From Gnetum montanum (Eukaryota > Streptophyta > Gnetopsida > Gnetales > Gnetaceae): a stretch of 64,000 nucleotides of DNA. Within the stretch, counting starts at the first letter, position 1. Each line of letters starts with the position of its first letter. The notes beneath the pieces were generated by a model, which was not told the DNA's origin, made no database searches, and saw only the letters and a list, made by a program, of their open reading frames with translations. Both the position numbers and the translations under genes were made by a program. This document shows positions 23,251 through 36,664 of this stretch, in pieces. The stretch is taken from assembly GCA_015680685.1 (NCBI GenBank), contig MNCI01037790.1, positions 137,473 through 201,472 of the forward strand, written 5' to 3'.

Positions 23251-24640
23251 GACGTCTAGAGGAATGGCCAAAGAGACATCAAAAAAGAATGAAAAAACAC
23301 TACAGCAGGCCCAACACCAACATCACTCATCTGTATCCAACCAAAGGTTACTTTCCCATGCTCAAGAGTGCTAAGGGTAGGGAATGTGTTGGGTAATAGG
23401 GAAATAAAATGCAAATAGTATGATACTACAAGATGTAGCACCAAGGATGGCTTGTTGCCAAAACAGTGATCTCTCATTGGAATGTTGATGAGAGAGTTAA
23501 CATCCATGGCACCAACATGGCTTGCACTTGAAATTGTGACATCTCATCAAAATGCATATGAAAAGGTTATGTGGATCAAGGTTGGACCTGTTGTGAAATT
23601 GTAGCTCTATTAGTTTTTTCTTGGGAACATGTTTTATCTTATTCTCTCTTTGCTCTTATTTTTTTATGTTTTTTTTATTTTCTCACTACAAGGCGAACCT
23701 GCTTTGGATTTTGCACATTGCAAAATTCTAGCTATGAGATGCTTTCCATCAAGTAAACTACATGTTACATAATGGTCTTTGCTTTAGTGCAACCACATCA
23801 CATTTGTAAGATAGGTGTTTCCTCCTTATGATGAGTTGTGTTATATCCACTTATGCTTTGTACAACTCCCAGAGGTTCCCCATAGGATGAGTTGCATTAC
23901 ATTCACTATAGATTCTATGATTGACTTAGAGAAAGTGAAATGTGCATCAAAGAGGTTTGCAAGCTTGGTGGTATAGGGGAATGTGGAAAAATGCAAGGTA
24001 AAAGGGATGAATGCAAGTAGGCTATAGCACGGCAAATAAGGGTGTGCACTCCTGAGTGTCTTGGCTAGTCTAATCATGCAAATCAAAGTAATGTGGTAAC
24101 TTGTCATTGTGATGAGATGCATCTCTACATAACTACCTTTTGAGCTTCATCCTACAAACACAACGCAGAGAGCAACCATACAACATGAGATGAGAGTAAA
24201 CTATTGGACATGAGCTTGCTACAAGTGCTACAACAACTAGACTAGTTGCAAGTGATTGAAGTTCTAGTAAATGTGCTAGGATGATGATGCTACAACTGCT
24301 TCAAAGGGTTGTATTAACAATTAGAGCTCAAAGCACCAGTGAGATGCCCAAGGTTGATAATGCTACAAGTGTAGCTCTGAGCTGGTAGTGCTGGCAACTA
24401 TGGTAGGAGCTCTAAAAGGTCAGTAAAATGCCCAAGGTTGGTTCCAAAAGATTAACAAAATGCTAAGGGATGATAGCATTGCATATGTTCCAAAAGCCTC
24501 TCCCAGTGATAGGAAATCCATTCTAGAATGTCAATGTCCCCACCCCACCCACAAGATGTAAGTTGATGAGGTGAAGTTGGAAGTATTATCACTCACTTAT
24601 TTGGAGAACTATGTGTGTTGAATTGCAAACCTAGTTTGAG
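23251..24640 (-). other. 3' untranslated tail of E1
   Basis: Between integrase and the polypurine tract. It contains scattered units of gatgagttgtgttatatcc / gatgagttgcattacattc (about 23830-23910), also present in the E4 tail. No coding signal; the short frames are chance. Confidence 0.45.
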
Positions 24641-24649
24641 GTCTTGCTA

Positions 24650-24860
24650 GACCATGGTACACTAGTTTATAATTCTAGTAGATTGTTGTGTGCTAGTTAA
24701 CATCATAGCAGCTGGTGGATGTTGTGCCAGTTTAAAATCATGACCTAAGAATAAGTTGTTCCAGTTTAGTATCATGGTGCCAGTTTATAATTATAGTGGA
24801 CTTTTACTTTGCCAATTTATAGTCATAGTAGACTTTTTTTTACTATGATTTATCATTGAT
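24650..24860. repeat. post-integrase repeat array of E1
   Basis: Degenerate units of the form gccagtttataattatagtggac / gctagttaacatcatagcag, about 30-45 bases apart. They correspond in position and sequence to the array after the E4 integrase (49490-49870). Confidence 0.5.
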
Positions 24861-24873
24861 TAGGTGCTATGTA

Positions 24874-26050
24874 CTAGCCATAGTATGACTTCAAATACAA
24901 GTAGCTCACTAGACTGGCAAATTCATTACCATCATGGTTAGAAAGCTTGAATGCTCCATTATCATAGGCTTTGATGACCAAGAAACACCCTTCCCAGCTA
25001 GCTAAGAACTTGTTTGTGGATTCATGAATGGCCTTGAGAACTAAGTCCCCCCTCTTGATCAAGCATTGGTGCTAGTTGTAATGGTGTTTCTACCATTGCA
25101 TTTTTTGGTACCACTCAATATGACTAAGCATTTTCATGCACTCCTCCTATATTGAGTTATGGTTCATGATTCTCAAGTCATCATTTTGAACCTTATTGAT
25201 GAAGCTTAAGAGGATTACATGGAGTGATGGGACTTGCAATTCAAGAGGCAAAATAACTTCAGACCCATAAATAAGGCCATATGGTGTCTTACTTGTTACT
25301 ATTCTACATGTCATGTAGTAGGCCCAGAGTGCATAGATTAGTATCTCATTCCATCACCATTTGATACTACTAAGCATCTTCTTTAGAAGGTTGAAAATGA
25401 CCTTGCTTATGTCCTCCACTTTTCCATTCACCTATATGTAGTAGGGCAACATAAAGGAATGTTGGATTTTGAAGCATTTTCAAAAGGCTTTGGTCTTAGC
25501 ATTGATAAACTATGCCTCGTTATCTATGACTATGATCATGGGTAAACCAAAATAGGTCACTATGTTATCTAGTAAAAATTTGTAGAGCTACTACAATGTT
25601 GTCTTCCTAAGGAGAATAACTTCAACCCACTTGGTAAAATACTCAGTTGCATTTATAATGAAGTTATGCCTTGTGGAGGACTTAGGCATTATAGGCCCTA
25701 TGATGTCCAACCTCCAATGTTGGAATCATCACATGATCTACATTATGTATAATTGAATAGGTGGCACATGCATTAAGTTACCATGATATTGACACATGTT
25801 ACACATCTTGACCTTGGAAACATAGTTGCACTTCATGTAACTCCAGTAGTAGCCTAAGTGTCTTATCTTTACTACCATTGTCCTAGGTTCTATGTGGCCT
25901 ATTCACAATCCCTCATGGACTTGGTCAATGATCATCTATGCTTTTCTATTACTAACTTAGGTCAATAGTATGTCATCATAGGATCTATAGCACAAAGTGC
26001 TATTACCCATGATGTTGCACTACCATGATCATTTTCGCATTGCATCCTTT
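24874..26050 (-). pseudogene. pol: integrase of Tat element E1
   Basis: Read on the minus strand: the zinc-binding part (VHEGL..GH..PRTMV..I...GYYW, KVKMCNMCQ), then WRLDIIGP with the first catalytic Asp, TKWVE, VIDN with the second Asp, and NGKVEDISKVI with the catalytic Glu. The C-terminal domain (24874-25062) reads RGDLVLKAI, SWEGCFLVIKAYDNGAF. The DDE triad is retained although several stops interrupt the frame. Retroviral-type integrases insert the cDNA into chromosomes. Confidence 0.7.
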
Positions 26051-26189
26051 TGGGTAGTGGCTAGATGATATGAAGGTTCACCCTGTAGAAGGTACACTTT
26101 GATGTCATCATACCACTCTACTGCATGGGTTATGCTTACTGTGGCTATCGATGCAATGTTAGTTGTCTACATGATAGCCATAGTGCAAT

Positions 26190-26600
26190 TCATCACTAAG
26201 GTGGGCAAGGCATGAAATATATCAAGTCTAATGTATAAGGCTACCATTCGTAATGCTTCGACAATGGTGTTCTTATTGTAGGGAATATGTTGAACATTAG
26301 TGGTTGCAAATTACTTAAGTGCTTTGCTAGGTCACAATAAGGTTTCAAGTGATAAGCTTTACATGCATAAACCTCTATGACTTGGTTAACAACTAGTTTT
26401 GAATCACCTCGAATTGCTATGTTCTATATTCCTAGGTCATGGGTTGCTATGATACCCTAGAGGAGACCTTCATACTCCACCACACTATTAGTGCATGGAA
26501 ATACAAAATGGTATGTGAAGGGTCAAATCTCTCCAAAGGGGAATGTGATTACAATAGTGACACTACCCCCTTAAGAGGTTGAAGCACCATCAAAGTGTAA
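26190..26600 (-). pseudogene. pol: archaeal-type second RNase H (aRH) of E1
   Basis: Motifs HFDGAST, FPCTNSVVEYEGLL, IRGDSKLVVNQV and AYHLKPYCDLAK follow the ordinary RNase H domain. They contain the acidic residues of the fold (D in FDGAS, E in EYEGLL, D in GDS). A second RNase H of this kind is diagnostic of Tat-lineage gypsy elements. Two or more stops interrupt it. Confidence 0.7.
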
Positions 26601-28217
26601 GAGTGCATCAAAATTATTAGGCACTTGACTAATGCTAGTGACATGCTCATCTAAAAATTTTGGATCTATCATTGCTTGATCGTTGATTGGGGAAGCCATA
26701 AGTTATGTGACTATTGTTCAACCTTTGGTTGATGCTTATGCAATGTAATGTAGGTCAAACTCCACAACTATTGCTTTCCAACATGCAATGCGACTACTCT
26801 CATAGATATTCGTGGTAATGACTCATAGGACATTGCTTTTATAGCTGATGTTAACTTGGCTATGAGAAAGATAATGACTCCACTTCTTAAGCATAAAAAC
26901 TAAGATAGGATAATTCTTTTCCACATCATTATACTTTGCTTCATAGGTTACCAATGCATGGCTTAGATAGTATACCAACATCTTTGTGCCATCATTTTAC
27001 TTTTCACAAAGCAAAGAAGTGATGCACGTGTTAGAGGTAGCAAGGTAGATGTAGAAAGGTTTATCTCCTTGTAGAGGGTAGACCATTAGAAGTTGAGCTA
27101 GCTCTTTTTTAAGGTTATAAAATGCCTTTTGGCATTGATTTGTCCACTCAAAGTGAATCCATTTTTTGACCAAATGTTACATGGGAAATAACTTATTAGT
27201 CAACTATGTGATAGATTGACATATAAATTGCAATCTACCTTGCCATCCTCATAGCTCGTTAAGGTTATATGATGGTGCTAAGTTGGTGATGGCCTTAACC
27301 TTATCGGGGTCTATGTGTATGCCTACTTTGAATACTACAAAACCTAGCATGTGGATTTTCTTGACACTGAACACACATATCTTAAGATTCAACGTAAGTT
27401 CATGCTTTAGACAATGTTTGAGCACAAGGTATAAATCATCTACATGATTGTGTGTTGCTTTGCACTTAACTGCTATATCGTCAATGTAATCATTGAGAAG
27501 ACCTAAAAGGTAATCACTAAAAATGTATATCATGGCTTGTTAATAAGTCACTCTTGTGTTCTTAAGTATGAAGGGCATTATAGTATAACAAAATGTACCC
27601 CAAGGGGTCATGAAGATAGCACTAAGCTAGTGCTCTAGGTTGATCCAAATCTAGTTGTAACCTAAGAACCCATCTAGAAAGGATAGCAAGGCATGACCAG
27701 CCATAGTATCAACCAATTGATAAATACTAGGCAATGGAAAATTATCTTTAATAGTTACCTTGTTTAGATCCCAAAAGTCTATGCAAATGCATATACATCC
27801 ATTTTTCTTGGGTATAACCATGATGTCGGAGACCCAATCTGTGTAATCAATAGGCCAAATGAAACCAACCTTGTAGAGCTTAGTGATTTCATCATGGACT
27901 ACCAATGCCACCTCAAGCTTGACCTTGCTAGCTTTCTTCTTAACTAGTTTTATGCTGGGATTGAGGATTATGTTGTGTTGCACTACATTAGGATCTAGGC
28001 TAGGCATGTCTTCATAAGACCATGCGAATGCCTTGATTTTTTCATTAAGTACTTTTGTGATGTTTTGGGCATGTTGAGGCTCTAGCAAATAACTAAGCTT
28101 CAATGCCTTTTCCTCGCCACTAAGTATTGCTACAAGGATTTTAACAAGGAAACCCTTACTGATGTCAGTTGCCTCTAGATCTAGAGCCTTAGCTAAATGG
28201 TCTAGCCAATCTAGCAA
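26600..28217 (-). pseudogene. pol: reverse transcriptase and RNase H of E1
   Basis: 28217-27651 is a long open frame of 188 residues with FAWSYEDMPSLDP, IKLYKVGFIWPIDYTDWVS, CICIDFWDLNKVTIKDNFPLP and ALLSFLDG. The palm continues with FMTPWGTFCYTIMPF and the catalytic motif NDYIDDI at about 27490 (27249-27533). Thumb/connection (KIHMLGF, IDPDKVKAI) leads to RNase H with FYIY...SLLCEK, YYLSHAL and YEAKYNDVEK. Start Met upstream of RT is arbitrary; in Tat elements this is part of a polyprotein. Interrupted by a few stops only, so it is the best preserved pol in the window. Confidence 0.8.
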
Positions 28218-28219
28218 TG

Positions 28220-30585
28220 ACTCTACAAATGTTATGTGTTCATCGTAGAATTAAGGTCTAGGCATTGTGTGTCAATGCATCACATGAGATCACCATGGGA
28301 CCTAGTTAGGACCAAAGGTGAGTGAAGGTTCTTATACATAGTCATGTTGAAAATCCTGCAGAAATAACCAAAAAAATGTTAAGCCACACATGTCTTAATG
28401 AGGGTAATATGCATAAAATAAAGGAAAGCAATGCAATAAAATTTCACCTAAGTATACAAATGTGATTTTAAAAGGCAAGGGATGCATGGACTAGTTTTAG
28501 GCCTCGATAGATCATGCAATGTAAGTTTAAGATGTTAGTGGAGTGTATGCTTTGCTAAACACATTATTTTGGACAAGGCTAGGAGTTCTTGGAATGCAAA
28601 GTCAAATTGGGAGTTCACTGGGCAACAAGAAAAATTTATAATATTTCTAAGTCTAGTAACTATGCTCCCAACCAACAATGCTCTACACTATTGAGCATAG
28701 TCCCAGGGTTGGTGAAACATTAAGTGGCCTTGGTAGGTATAAAAGCATGTTTCACCTTGGGTAAATATATCATTGTCAAAGTTGAAAATGCAAACATTTT
28801 AGAGTGTAGGAAACTTAGAATAGTGTACTTGCTAGAATGTTGCACCAAAGTGGATGCCAACACCCTAGACTTATCGATGTTAATGAGGGAGAGCGAGCAC
28901 TGGGATGCCTACCACGAGAACACATAGAAGAGAAGATGACACCACCATCTACTAGGTACATTGACTATGCTCTCCCCTTTCTTACCTTTTCATTCTTTTG
29001 TTCATTACTACACTTGCATTGAGGGTTTTGGGGCTTGATTTTGGTGGTGTTCTACCATTGCAAGGACCACCACAGTTGTGGCCATTGTGGCCACCATGGT
29101 AGGGGAGATGTGCATGCACATGGGCCAAGGGTTTGAGCAGTAAGGGTTTTGTGATTGTGTGGGTTTTTATGGGTGATGCATCATGGTTTTTTATTTTTTG
29201 GTGATGTTTGATGGATGGGGGTTTTGTAGAGGCCATGGCTACAATGGTGGTTACAACAGCCATAGGTGGAGAGGCCATAGGCCACCACTAGGACCATGTG
29301 TTAGGCTTGGTTTATTGATTGTGAAGGAGATGATGCAAGGCTCTATAATTTTTAAATTTTTTCCTCAAAACCTTCTATTCCATAGTGCATCAGGCAAGGG
29401 CAACATAAGGATTGGGGCTTGGTGGTAGCAACCAAGGATGGTCGATCTTGCACGTGAGGTTCTATGAAAAATTTTGTAATTTTATTTTTATATTTCTAAG
29501 TGTAGGGTAGGGGATTAAGGTTTGGTGGTTTTCCTAAGGATGCCACCTATGAGGTAGGGTGCACAAGAGGCTTTGTGATTTTCTTTTTCTTTCAAATGAG
29601 ATGCATGTGTGGTATGTTTGGTAGCCATGAGGGATGTGGGGGCACCACGTCCTAGAGTGAGGATGCACAGCCGTAGGGGTTGTGTTAGGGGCGATCCCAA
29701 GGGCATATTTTTTTGCACCCCACTTTTTTATTTTTCATTATTTTTTTCTAAAAAGTTAGTGGTAGGGTAGGGCAAGAGTTGCAACATGCAACAACATAGT
29801 TGGTATGGGTAGCAGGACTATGGGAGCCATGGCAATAGTAAGCGCTCATCGCATGCTCTTCCCTTGTAGCAATAGGAGATGTTAGGCATGAAGGGTGTAG
29901 TAAGGCAAAGTGGTAGTGCACAACATCATGGTGGGGCACTAGATGATGGAGAAATAGTGTGTGGATGGTAGCCAAACCTTGGTTCACTAACCACAACTAG
30001 GATTATGCTCCCTTCTCGTAGGCATAGTTGATCTTAAGTGTTCATTGAAATTACCCTTGCTCAACAGTTAGTTTTTATTTTGTAATATGCTCTTTGGGGA
30101 GTGTAATCAATAGTTAAAATTTTTTGATATTTGGGAATACACTCTACAAGTGTCCAAAGTATAGCCAGGGGTTCTAGAGTTAGAAAAAATTTACATGTTT
30201 TTCTAGACTACACTCCCCAAAGAGGTAACCCAAAGTTAGAAAAATTTGTACCCTTCAAGAATATGCTACCTAGAGTTAGAAATTTTTTTTGAAAATTCAA
30301 TGCAAAATGCTAAACTCATGAAATGTAAAATGATAATGCTAAATTGCCAAAATCTACAATCTGTAGTGCTAAATGTGCAAACATGTGAAAAAAAATGCTA
30401 ATGCTATGCAAAACATGTTGTACCCTAGTGAGTACCAAGCACATAAAATGTATATGTTGATGTCCTATACCCTTAAGGCCCAGGGGCTCTAAGACTTTTG
30501 CTAGTGTATGTTATTTCATGGTAATTTTGATAAGTTTAATTTAATGTATTTTTGCATCTAGTGTATACTAACACTTCGTATGTTT
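28220..30585. other. E1 spacer between RT and antisense gene, with LTR-like palindromes
   Basis: Contains one copy of the module-boundary repeat (ctagttttaggcc...gatcatg, about 28482-28525). It has a palindrome actatgctccc...tgctctacactattgagcatagtccc (about 28668-28705) and further LTR-type words at 30080-30260 (gggagtgtaatc, actacactccc, gttagaaaaat). The 29000-29980 stretch is GGT/CCA-rich low-complexity sequence with chance frames on both strands. It probably holds the promoter side of the antisense gene. Confidence 0.4.
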
Positions 30586-30671
30586 CTTTGCGGTTACAGG
30601 GTGTTGTTGAAGCCCATCCTAGTTTTCTTGAAGCTTATTGGCATTCTCTATTGCATGAGTGAGTTAGTTCC
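30586..30671 (+). pseudogene. antisense gene of E1, exon piece left of insertion
   Basis: An acceptor-like ctttgcggttacag is followed by gtgttgttgaagcccatcctag. This aligns with 54574-54610 in E4 (attgtataggattatgttaaagcccagcat). The exon is cut at 30671 by insertion of the Athila-like element and resumes at 38109. Confidence 0.5.
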
Positions 30672-31662
30672 TGATGAGTGGTAGGTATCCCTACACTCAA
30701 CCATACAAATACGAGCATCGCACGTATGATCCAGTCAAACTTCATAGACTAAATGCTTACAGGCCTCTTGGAACACTTAGAGTTAATTATTCGTTGTCTT
30801 CCTAGACTTACTTGTATTTGTCATGGTGTATGGTTAAGAAAGTATGAGGTATATGATTTTTATGGTCTTTTATGTTTTATGTCTTCTATGCTAAATGGTG
30901 AAGGGTTGAGAAGCAAACTAACTCTAAATAATGAACTAAGTCTAAATTACCTAGCGTCAACATCCATTCCCACTTACTGTACACACCCTGAACTATGCAA
31001 TCGTAGCTACCAAATGCTAATCATTACTGGGATCACCATGTGTAACACACATGCTCGAAGTGGTCATACTGAGGCACTTAACTAGCCTAAATGTGATGAG
31101 CATCCATTCCTTGACTATCCATACACATCCATAAATGCTCGTAATCAAGTCGTACTCATCCCGCATTCTAGGAGATAAAGGTGAGAGAGAATCTAATCAT
31201 GATGAGCATCCATTCCTTGATTATCCGTATACATCCTGGTGCACGACTACCATTAGGATTACCAAGCGTAGATCCTAGATATGCCACTGGGTTACCAAGT
31301 AGTCACACTTAGATGCTCATAATCAAGTCATACTCATTCCACACTACTGTAAGTAATAAAAAATAGGTAAGAAATAACATGTAATAAAATCCTATTCCAT
31401 GCACTGCAAGGTTTATCCACAGAGCTCATCTTTATTGCCGTACACAACTTGCGTTCAGGTACAATGTTACTCGAATAAATATTCGTTCACTTGGGGACTC
31501 CTACTACGGGCACATGGAAAATATTCTATCTCTGGAGTGATCAATCTGCCAGAGTTTCCCTACTTCTAGCCTAGGATGAGGAATAAGGGGAGTGCCACCT
31601 CTTATTTATAGATATGGTGGCAGACCGCGATATCACGAGGGATGAAATATCGTGTCCCATCA
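30672..31662 (-). repeat. 3' LTR of the Athila-like element
   Basis: 991 bases, TGATGAG...CCCATCA. In element orientation a TATA box (TATAAATA, 31603-31610) lies only about 52 bases from the LTR start, so U3 is very short and R-U5 makes up more than 0.9 kb. Confidence 0.85.
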
Positions 31663-31676
31663 TACCCCCATGACTA
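31663..31676 (-). promoter_or_regulatory. polypurine-like tract of the Athila-like element
   Basis: Minus strand TAGTCATGGGGGTA immediately before the 3' LTR. Only the GGGGG core is purine-rich. The same 16 bases (including the LTR TG) recur at 32225-32240 and, slightly changed, at 33605-33622. Confidence 0.5.
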
Positions 31677-33943
31677 AATGAAAACTCGTCCTCAAGTTCA
31701 TTACAATAATATTAGGTAGGTATGGGATTATTAACTCAATGGAAACTAATGGGATGACATGTGAACAGATCATCATTACAAGACACAACAACTGGTGTTC
31801 ATGACAACAAGTATGAACACCTTATTACATTAACATTAGGCCTCATTTGGCAGCTTGAGAGAAGAGAGGAAAGAGAAGAGGAGAGAAGAAGAGAGAAGAA
31901 GTCTTGCTGCTACCAATGCCCAGATTGCACCTTTCGTTGTCCATCCTTAAGCGCATCATTGGTCTTGCTCCTTGCATAGATGCTTCCAGTACTGCTCCAT
32001 TCCAAGTGCTCCCTCCAGATCTAATCCATTGCTACATGATTGCCATCTACACACACAACACAGTCTTGTATTAGCAAGGGTAGATGAATTTCAATGTGGT
32101 AATACCTTGCTTTGGTGTAAGTCCATTGGCTAGGTTGTGATATGGCTGATTATAGATCTAGGAATATATAAATGATGACTATCAAAGGTGTAGGGGCTAG
32201 GGGAAAATCGAAAAAATTGGGCCCCATACCCCCATGACTAATCGCGAACCTCTCATAGCGATAGAATGGAGAAAGAATAAGAACAAGAAAATGGATAAAA
32301 AGAGACAACTAATACACTGATGAAATAGATGTCAAGATGGAAATGAAAAAAAGAGAATTAATTGCAAAATGTTAAGGGAAATAATTTAACTAATGCACCA
32401 AATAGGAATGTCAGTGGGTCCTCCCCAAAGCAGGCTCATGCCCTTAATGCCCTGAAAGATGCACATTCAAAGAGTCCGTAGGCTCTGGGAATGTCCTTTG
32501 GAACAAGAGTTAAAGTATTAACTATAAGAATTTACCAAAAAGAAAACAATGCATCTACCAAAATATACACTAATGATACAACCGACAATGAGGTGAACAA
32601 TGGAGAGAATGGTGGAAAGAAGAGAATGGAATGGAATCCCAAGAACAAGGTGGTGTACCGCCCCTTGTGTGTTTCATGATTAATGTGACTTATCAAATCT
32701 CATTCCAACTCTAGCCTTAAACCAACCACATCCAGTGACTTCGCATCAATGCACTTGGCTAACTATCCATTTGAATGACAATAATGCACCTCCAAGAGCC
32801 ACCACCATTCCGATGAAACAAAGGAGAGAATGGGAAGTGAGAAGGGCTTTAGTTAGAGGGAACACTTTTGGTTCCATAACCAGTGCTTGTAGCCCAGGTT
32901 TATTTCATCTAAGGGGTATGCTTTGAATTCCCACTTTCCTTTCCTTTCTTTTCTTTTCTCTTTGTTTTCTTTTTCTTTTCTTTTCTTTTTTTTTTCTGTT
33001 TTGTGTTTTTATGCGTGAGAACCACACCATGCAAAGAATTCTTATTTTTATTGTCTCAGCTTTCGATAATTGGGTAACATCACAATGGCAAGAAGACTCA
33101 AGAAGAAAACATCCAAGCACCCAAGAGAATGGCCAAAACAAATGCATCAAGTTCCCTTGAAGTCACACCCTTTTCAGACCTTGAATCCTTCCTTAGTTTG
33201 AGAAATACCCAATCACCAGTTCATTAAAGTTCTTATTTAGAAAAGGGACTATACATTTCCAAGCTAAGGGAGACCATAGACTTGTAGATGGATGGATGAA
33301 GTGGACTCATTACCTACCATATCAAAAGAACATACCTTAGTATCAACATTGTAACTTTAAGGTAAAAACCAAACATTAGCAATCAATGAAAAATAGTTCA
33401 TATCATTGGGAAGAACACTTATTGCATGACGAACTTACATGATGGATGATACAAACACACACACACACAAAATGGAAAAGTATAACAATGTTGTAAAACA
33501 AAAATAAGAAAAGTTAAAGAAATTCATAAAACAAAAATGTGTAAGACAAAAACATGTAAAAAAACTTAAAAGAACTAAGGGCCTCCAATGATTAGCATAG
33601 GCAGCCATCTCCCCCATGACTAAGTGGAAAGGGAAAGATCTAAAATAATGAGCATTTGTTTGAATTTTGTAAAAGTGCCCAACTTCTCCCTACTGATGTT
33701 CTTAGATTAAGGGATGGAAGTTGGTGACACTCATACTCCAATGTGTCTATGCCTTCATTGTTAGCATGAGTTTCCTCAGTTCATTCTGTGCATATTAGTT
33801 TGCTCTTTCTAGTAGCTGTCAACCACAGGGTGTCTACTACTGGTGTGGTTGCTACATACAAAGACCTTTGGATTTGTGTTTCTTGAGCACACTGATTACA
33901 TGGGAGAAGTGTTGAACACTCTTCCATTTCATCACCCTCTGAG
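31677..33943. other. non-coding 3' part of the Athila-like element
   Basis: Where pol would be expected there is no RT or integrase motif. It has a purine-rich run (31856-31902), a long polypyrimidine tract (32936-32997, polypurine on the element's strand) and an AC microsatellite (33452-33468). Frames here, including a Lys-rich one opposite the polypyrimidine tract, are low complexity. Confidence 0.55.
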
Positions 33944-34432
33944 TCACTGTATGTGATGCATGCATGGAACTTTCTTCTTTTTGATATTTCTATAGATGTT
34001 TATCTTGGATATCTGCAAGGAAAGATCGTGGATCCCTAGGTCCGCATCTACTGTACTTAGCCATGGCCTTCCCATTATAATTGGGAAGCCCCCTTCGTTA
34101 TTGTTGATTTCAATCACCAGGAAATCGACTAGGTAAGACCACCCACACATAGTGGTAATAATGTCCTCCACCAATCCCAAGGGAATGGTGATGGACTAGT
34201 CTGCTATCTCCAGTTGGATGTTGCTCTTCTTAAGTTGGGATAGGTTCCAGGCTTGATACATTTCTTGTGATATTAAATTGACTCCGAAACTTAAATCAAG
34301 AAGAGCCTTATGTGGTTTGTTTCCGATAATTTGTAAATAGATTAAGGGGTTCGCAGGGTCAGATAGTTTCCTGGGAAGGTGGCCTACCTTGATCCAGTTG
34401 GTTATGGTATGCATTAACATAACCATATGCAT
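33944..34432 (-). pseudogene. protease domain of the Athila-like element
   Basis: Two frames in the same strand. 34196-34432 has KALLDLSFGVNLIS, equivalent to the ALLDLGASVN active-site motif of Athila-type proteases with G-A changed. 33944-34180 has DFLVIEI, then FPIIMGRPWLSTVDADL, the IxLGRPFL flap-to-C-terminal block. One stop separates them. Confidence 0.65.
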
Positions 34433-34549
34433 ATAGCTTTGTTAGACTGAAAGGTGCTCCAAAGTGTTAGATGGTGGAGGCATGTACATTGGCTCAACCA
34501 TTTCTTGTTGCCAAAGTTTTTTTGGGATTCTAGTTCTGAAGAAAGGCCT

Positions 34550-36664
34550 TTTCTTTGTAAATTTATCAGAACCAGCACTAGGTTAAATATTTACAACTCT
34601 CACAGCATTACGTTGCTGCGGTTGAGTAGGGAGTTCCCCTTGCATTGTTGGAGTAGGTTGTATGGGAACTACAGGTGGAAGAGGTGCGGATAAAGTTGGA
34701 CGATGGGATGAGTGTGAGATGTCACCTGGAGGAGAAGGAGTCTTCCTGAAGTACTTCCAAGCTTGGTAGTGACATTGGGGAGTAGTGTGACCCATAGAGT
34801 CACCTAGAGAAACTAGCTGCTACACATAATAACCATAAGGATCAGGCTACCAGTAAGGGTACTATTGTGTTGGCGGTGGCATCCCCCATGATTGTGGGTA
34901 TTGCCACTGCTGATGCTATTCGATTGGTTGTGGTGGAGTTCCACTTGGATAGTACATTAGTGGTTGGTGGAACTACCTTGGGTTACCATGTGGATAAGGT
35001 AACCTGTGGGGTGTTTTTCATTGGTTAAGTCTTGGATTTAGTGCATACACCCTAGACTCCTGTAGATGTGAGATAATTGGACAACATCCCTTAGGATGGT
35101 CATAGTGGTAGATCTCACATCCACCATCATCGTTTGTGTCAGAATCCACAACTTCATTGCAGATAGGAATTTTTTTCTTACCCTTGTTATGTGTAGGGAC
35201 TGAATCTCTCTACTTTGTCTTACCTTTGTCACTACTTTGTTCATCCTTAGACTCTTCTAAAATTTTCAAAAATATTTCAATTCTCGAGTCTAAGGAATCC
35301 CACATTTGATCCACCTTGGCTGATACTTCGGTTGTTAGTTTCTAAATCAGTAAGGTTTTCTGGTTCACCAAATCTTTGAGTGGTGACTCATCCTCCTCAT
35401 CACAGAATTTCACTCCCTTCATTCGAAGGTAGGGGTCACAGGTGTATTCCTTCGCACTTTCCCTCTTACGTAGCTCACCTTCTTCTTATGCTACTTGTTC
35501 CAACAAACGATGTACTTCATGGACTCTAAGTTGTGATAGTTTCCCTTGGACATAAGTCCTAAGGGTTCTTCTCATTTCATTCCTTATCCCATCCACGATG
35601 TGGCAAAGTTGATCCCACTGAGCGTACCCCTGGCCTGGGCAACGATGTAATGATGTGTAGTAGTAGGCCATGGTAGCATCCAAGGGTTCATAAGTACCTT
35701 GTTTCTAGCCTTGGATCTTCTTACGCAAATTAGACACTCTGGAGTATGTCTGATATTAATTGTTGAAAAGTTCTAGCATCGTACTCCACCTCTTGATGGT
35801 TTCCGGTTCTAAGGACCAGTACCAACTCTTTGCTTCTTTAGTGAGTGTCCTTGGGAACAACTTAAGTTTTTGGCACTTATTTTCTATATTTTACAAGGCA
35901 CATGCATCGTGGAATGCCTATAAATGATACTGCGGATCAATGTTATATCCCCTTTCAAAACTTGAGATATTATTTATGTCCAAATGCTTGATCTGACTGT
36001 CCTTAAGGTGCCTTGTTGGAATCCTAACAGCCTCTGTTATGTCAAGCATACTTTGGGTTGTGAGTAGGGGCTCATCATGATCATCTCTTTCATGATGCTT
36101 GTGATGTTTGCATGGTTCCCTACTCTCCCTATGTCCTTGCCCTTGTCCTTTCTCTTGACTTTCCCATCGAGGTCTCTCATCTTTCTTACCCTTATCCTCA
36201 CTGTTGTGTTCATGGTGGTTGTGCCTAGATGTGGAAGGAGAGGGTGAGTGGAGAGATGAAGGGGAAGAAGGGGAACCATTGCCATGGCGATGTTTCTTGT
36301 CTTCCCTTCTACTTCTTCGGCCCCGATCGTTATAACGATCTAAGTGTCCATCCTTAGCATGAGTAGTTGTTCCTTCTGTGAATAGTTGGTGTTCACGGGG
36401 ATCAGAACCAGTGTTATGTATCGTTGATCATAGGTTCTGATGCCTAACCTCCTCACTATCATGAGGATGGGGAACATCATTTGCTAAAGAACCCATTATA
36501 AGGGGTTCCTCATCTCCTATTTCGCTAAGGACATGTGGGGATTTCCTCTTCAAAAGTGTATGTTGTCCCTCCTGCCTTAAGTCCCTCATATGTTGTGCTT
36601 CTGTGGGATGATAATCCCTTATATCAAAGTCTTCAGCAACATATTCAGCAAATAATTTTTTCAT
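34550..36664 (-). pseudogene. gag: gag of the Athila-like element
   Basis: The N-terminal region starts near 36664 (MKKLFAEYVAEDFDIRDYHP). A charged, His-rich linker lies at 36037-36285. The Retrotrans_gag core is at about 35600-35960 and reads LKLFPRTLTKEAKSWYWSLEPETIKRW (in part), LFNNQYQTYS and LRKKIQG. A Pro/Gln-rich stretch (34583-35000) contains MGHTTPQCHYQAWKYF, a degenerate zinc-knuckle-like remnant. It is split into at least eight open segments. Confidence 0.6.

Noticed and set aside
28982-29428. Frames on both strands in the CCA/GGT-rich part of E1
   Set aside because: Low-complexity sequence open in several frames, with no similarity to the antisense exons or pol.
32905-33150. Lys/Arg-rich minus-strand frame
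   Set aside because: It lies opposite a polypyrimidine tract; low complexity, no family.
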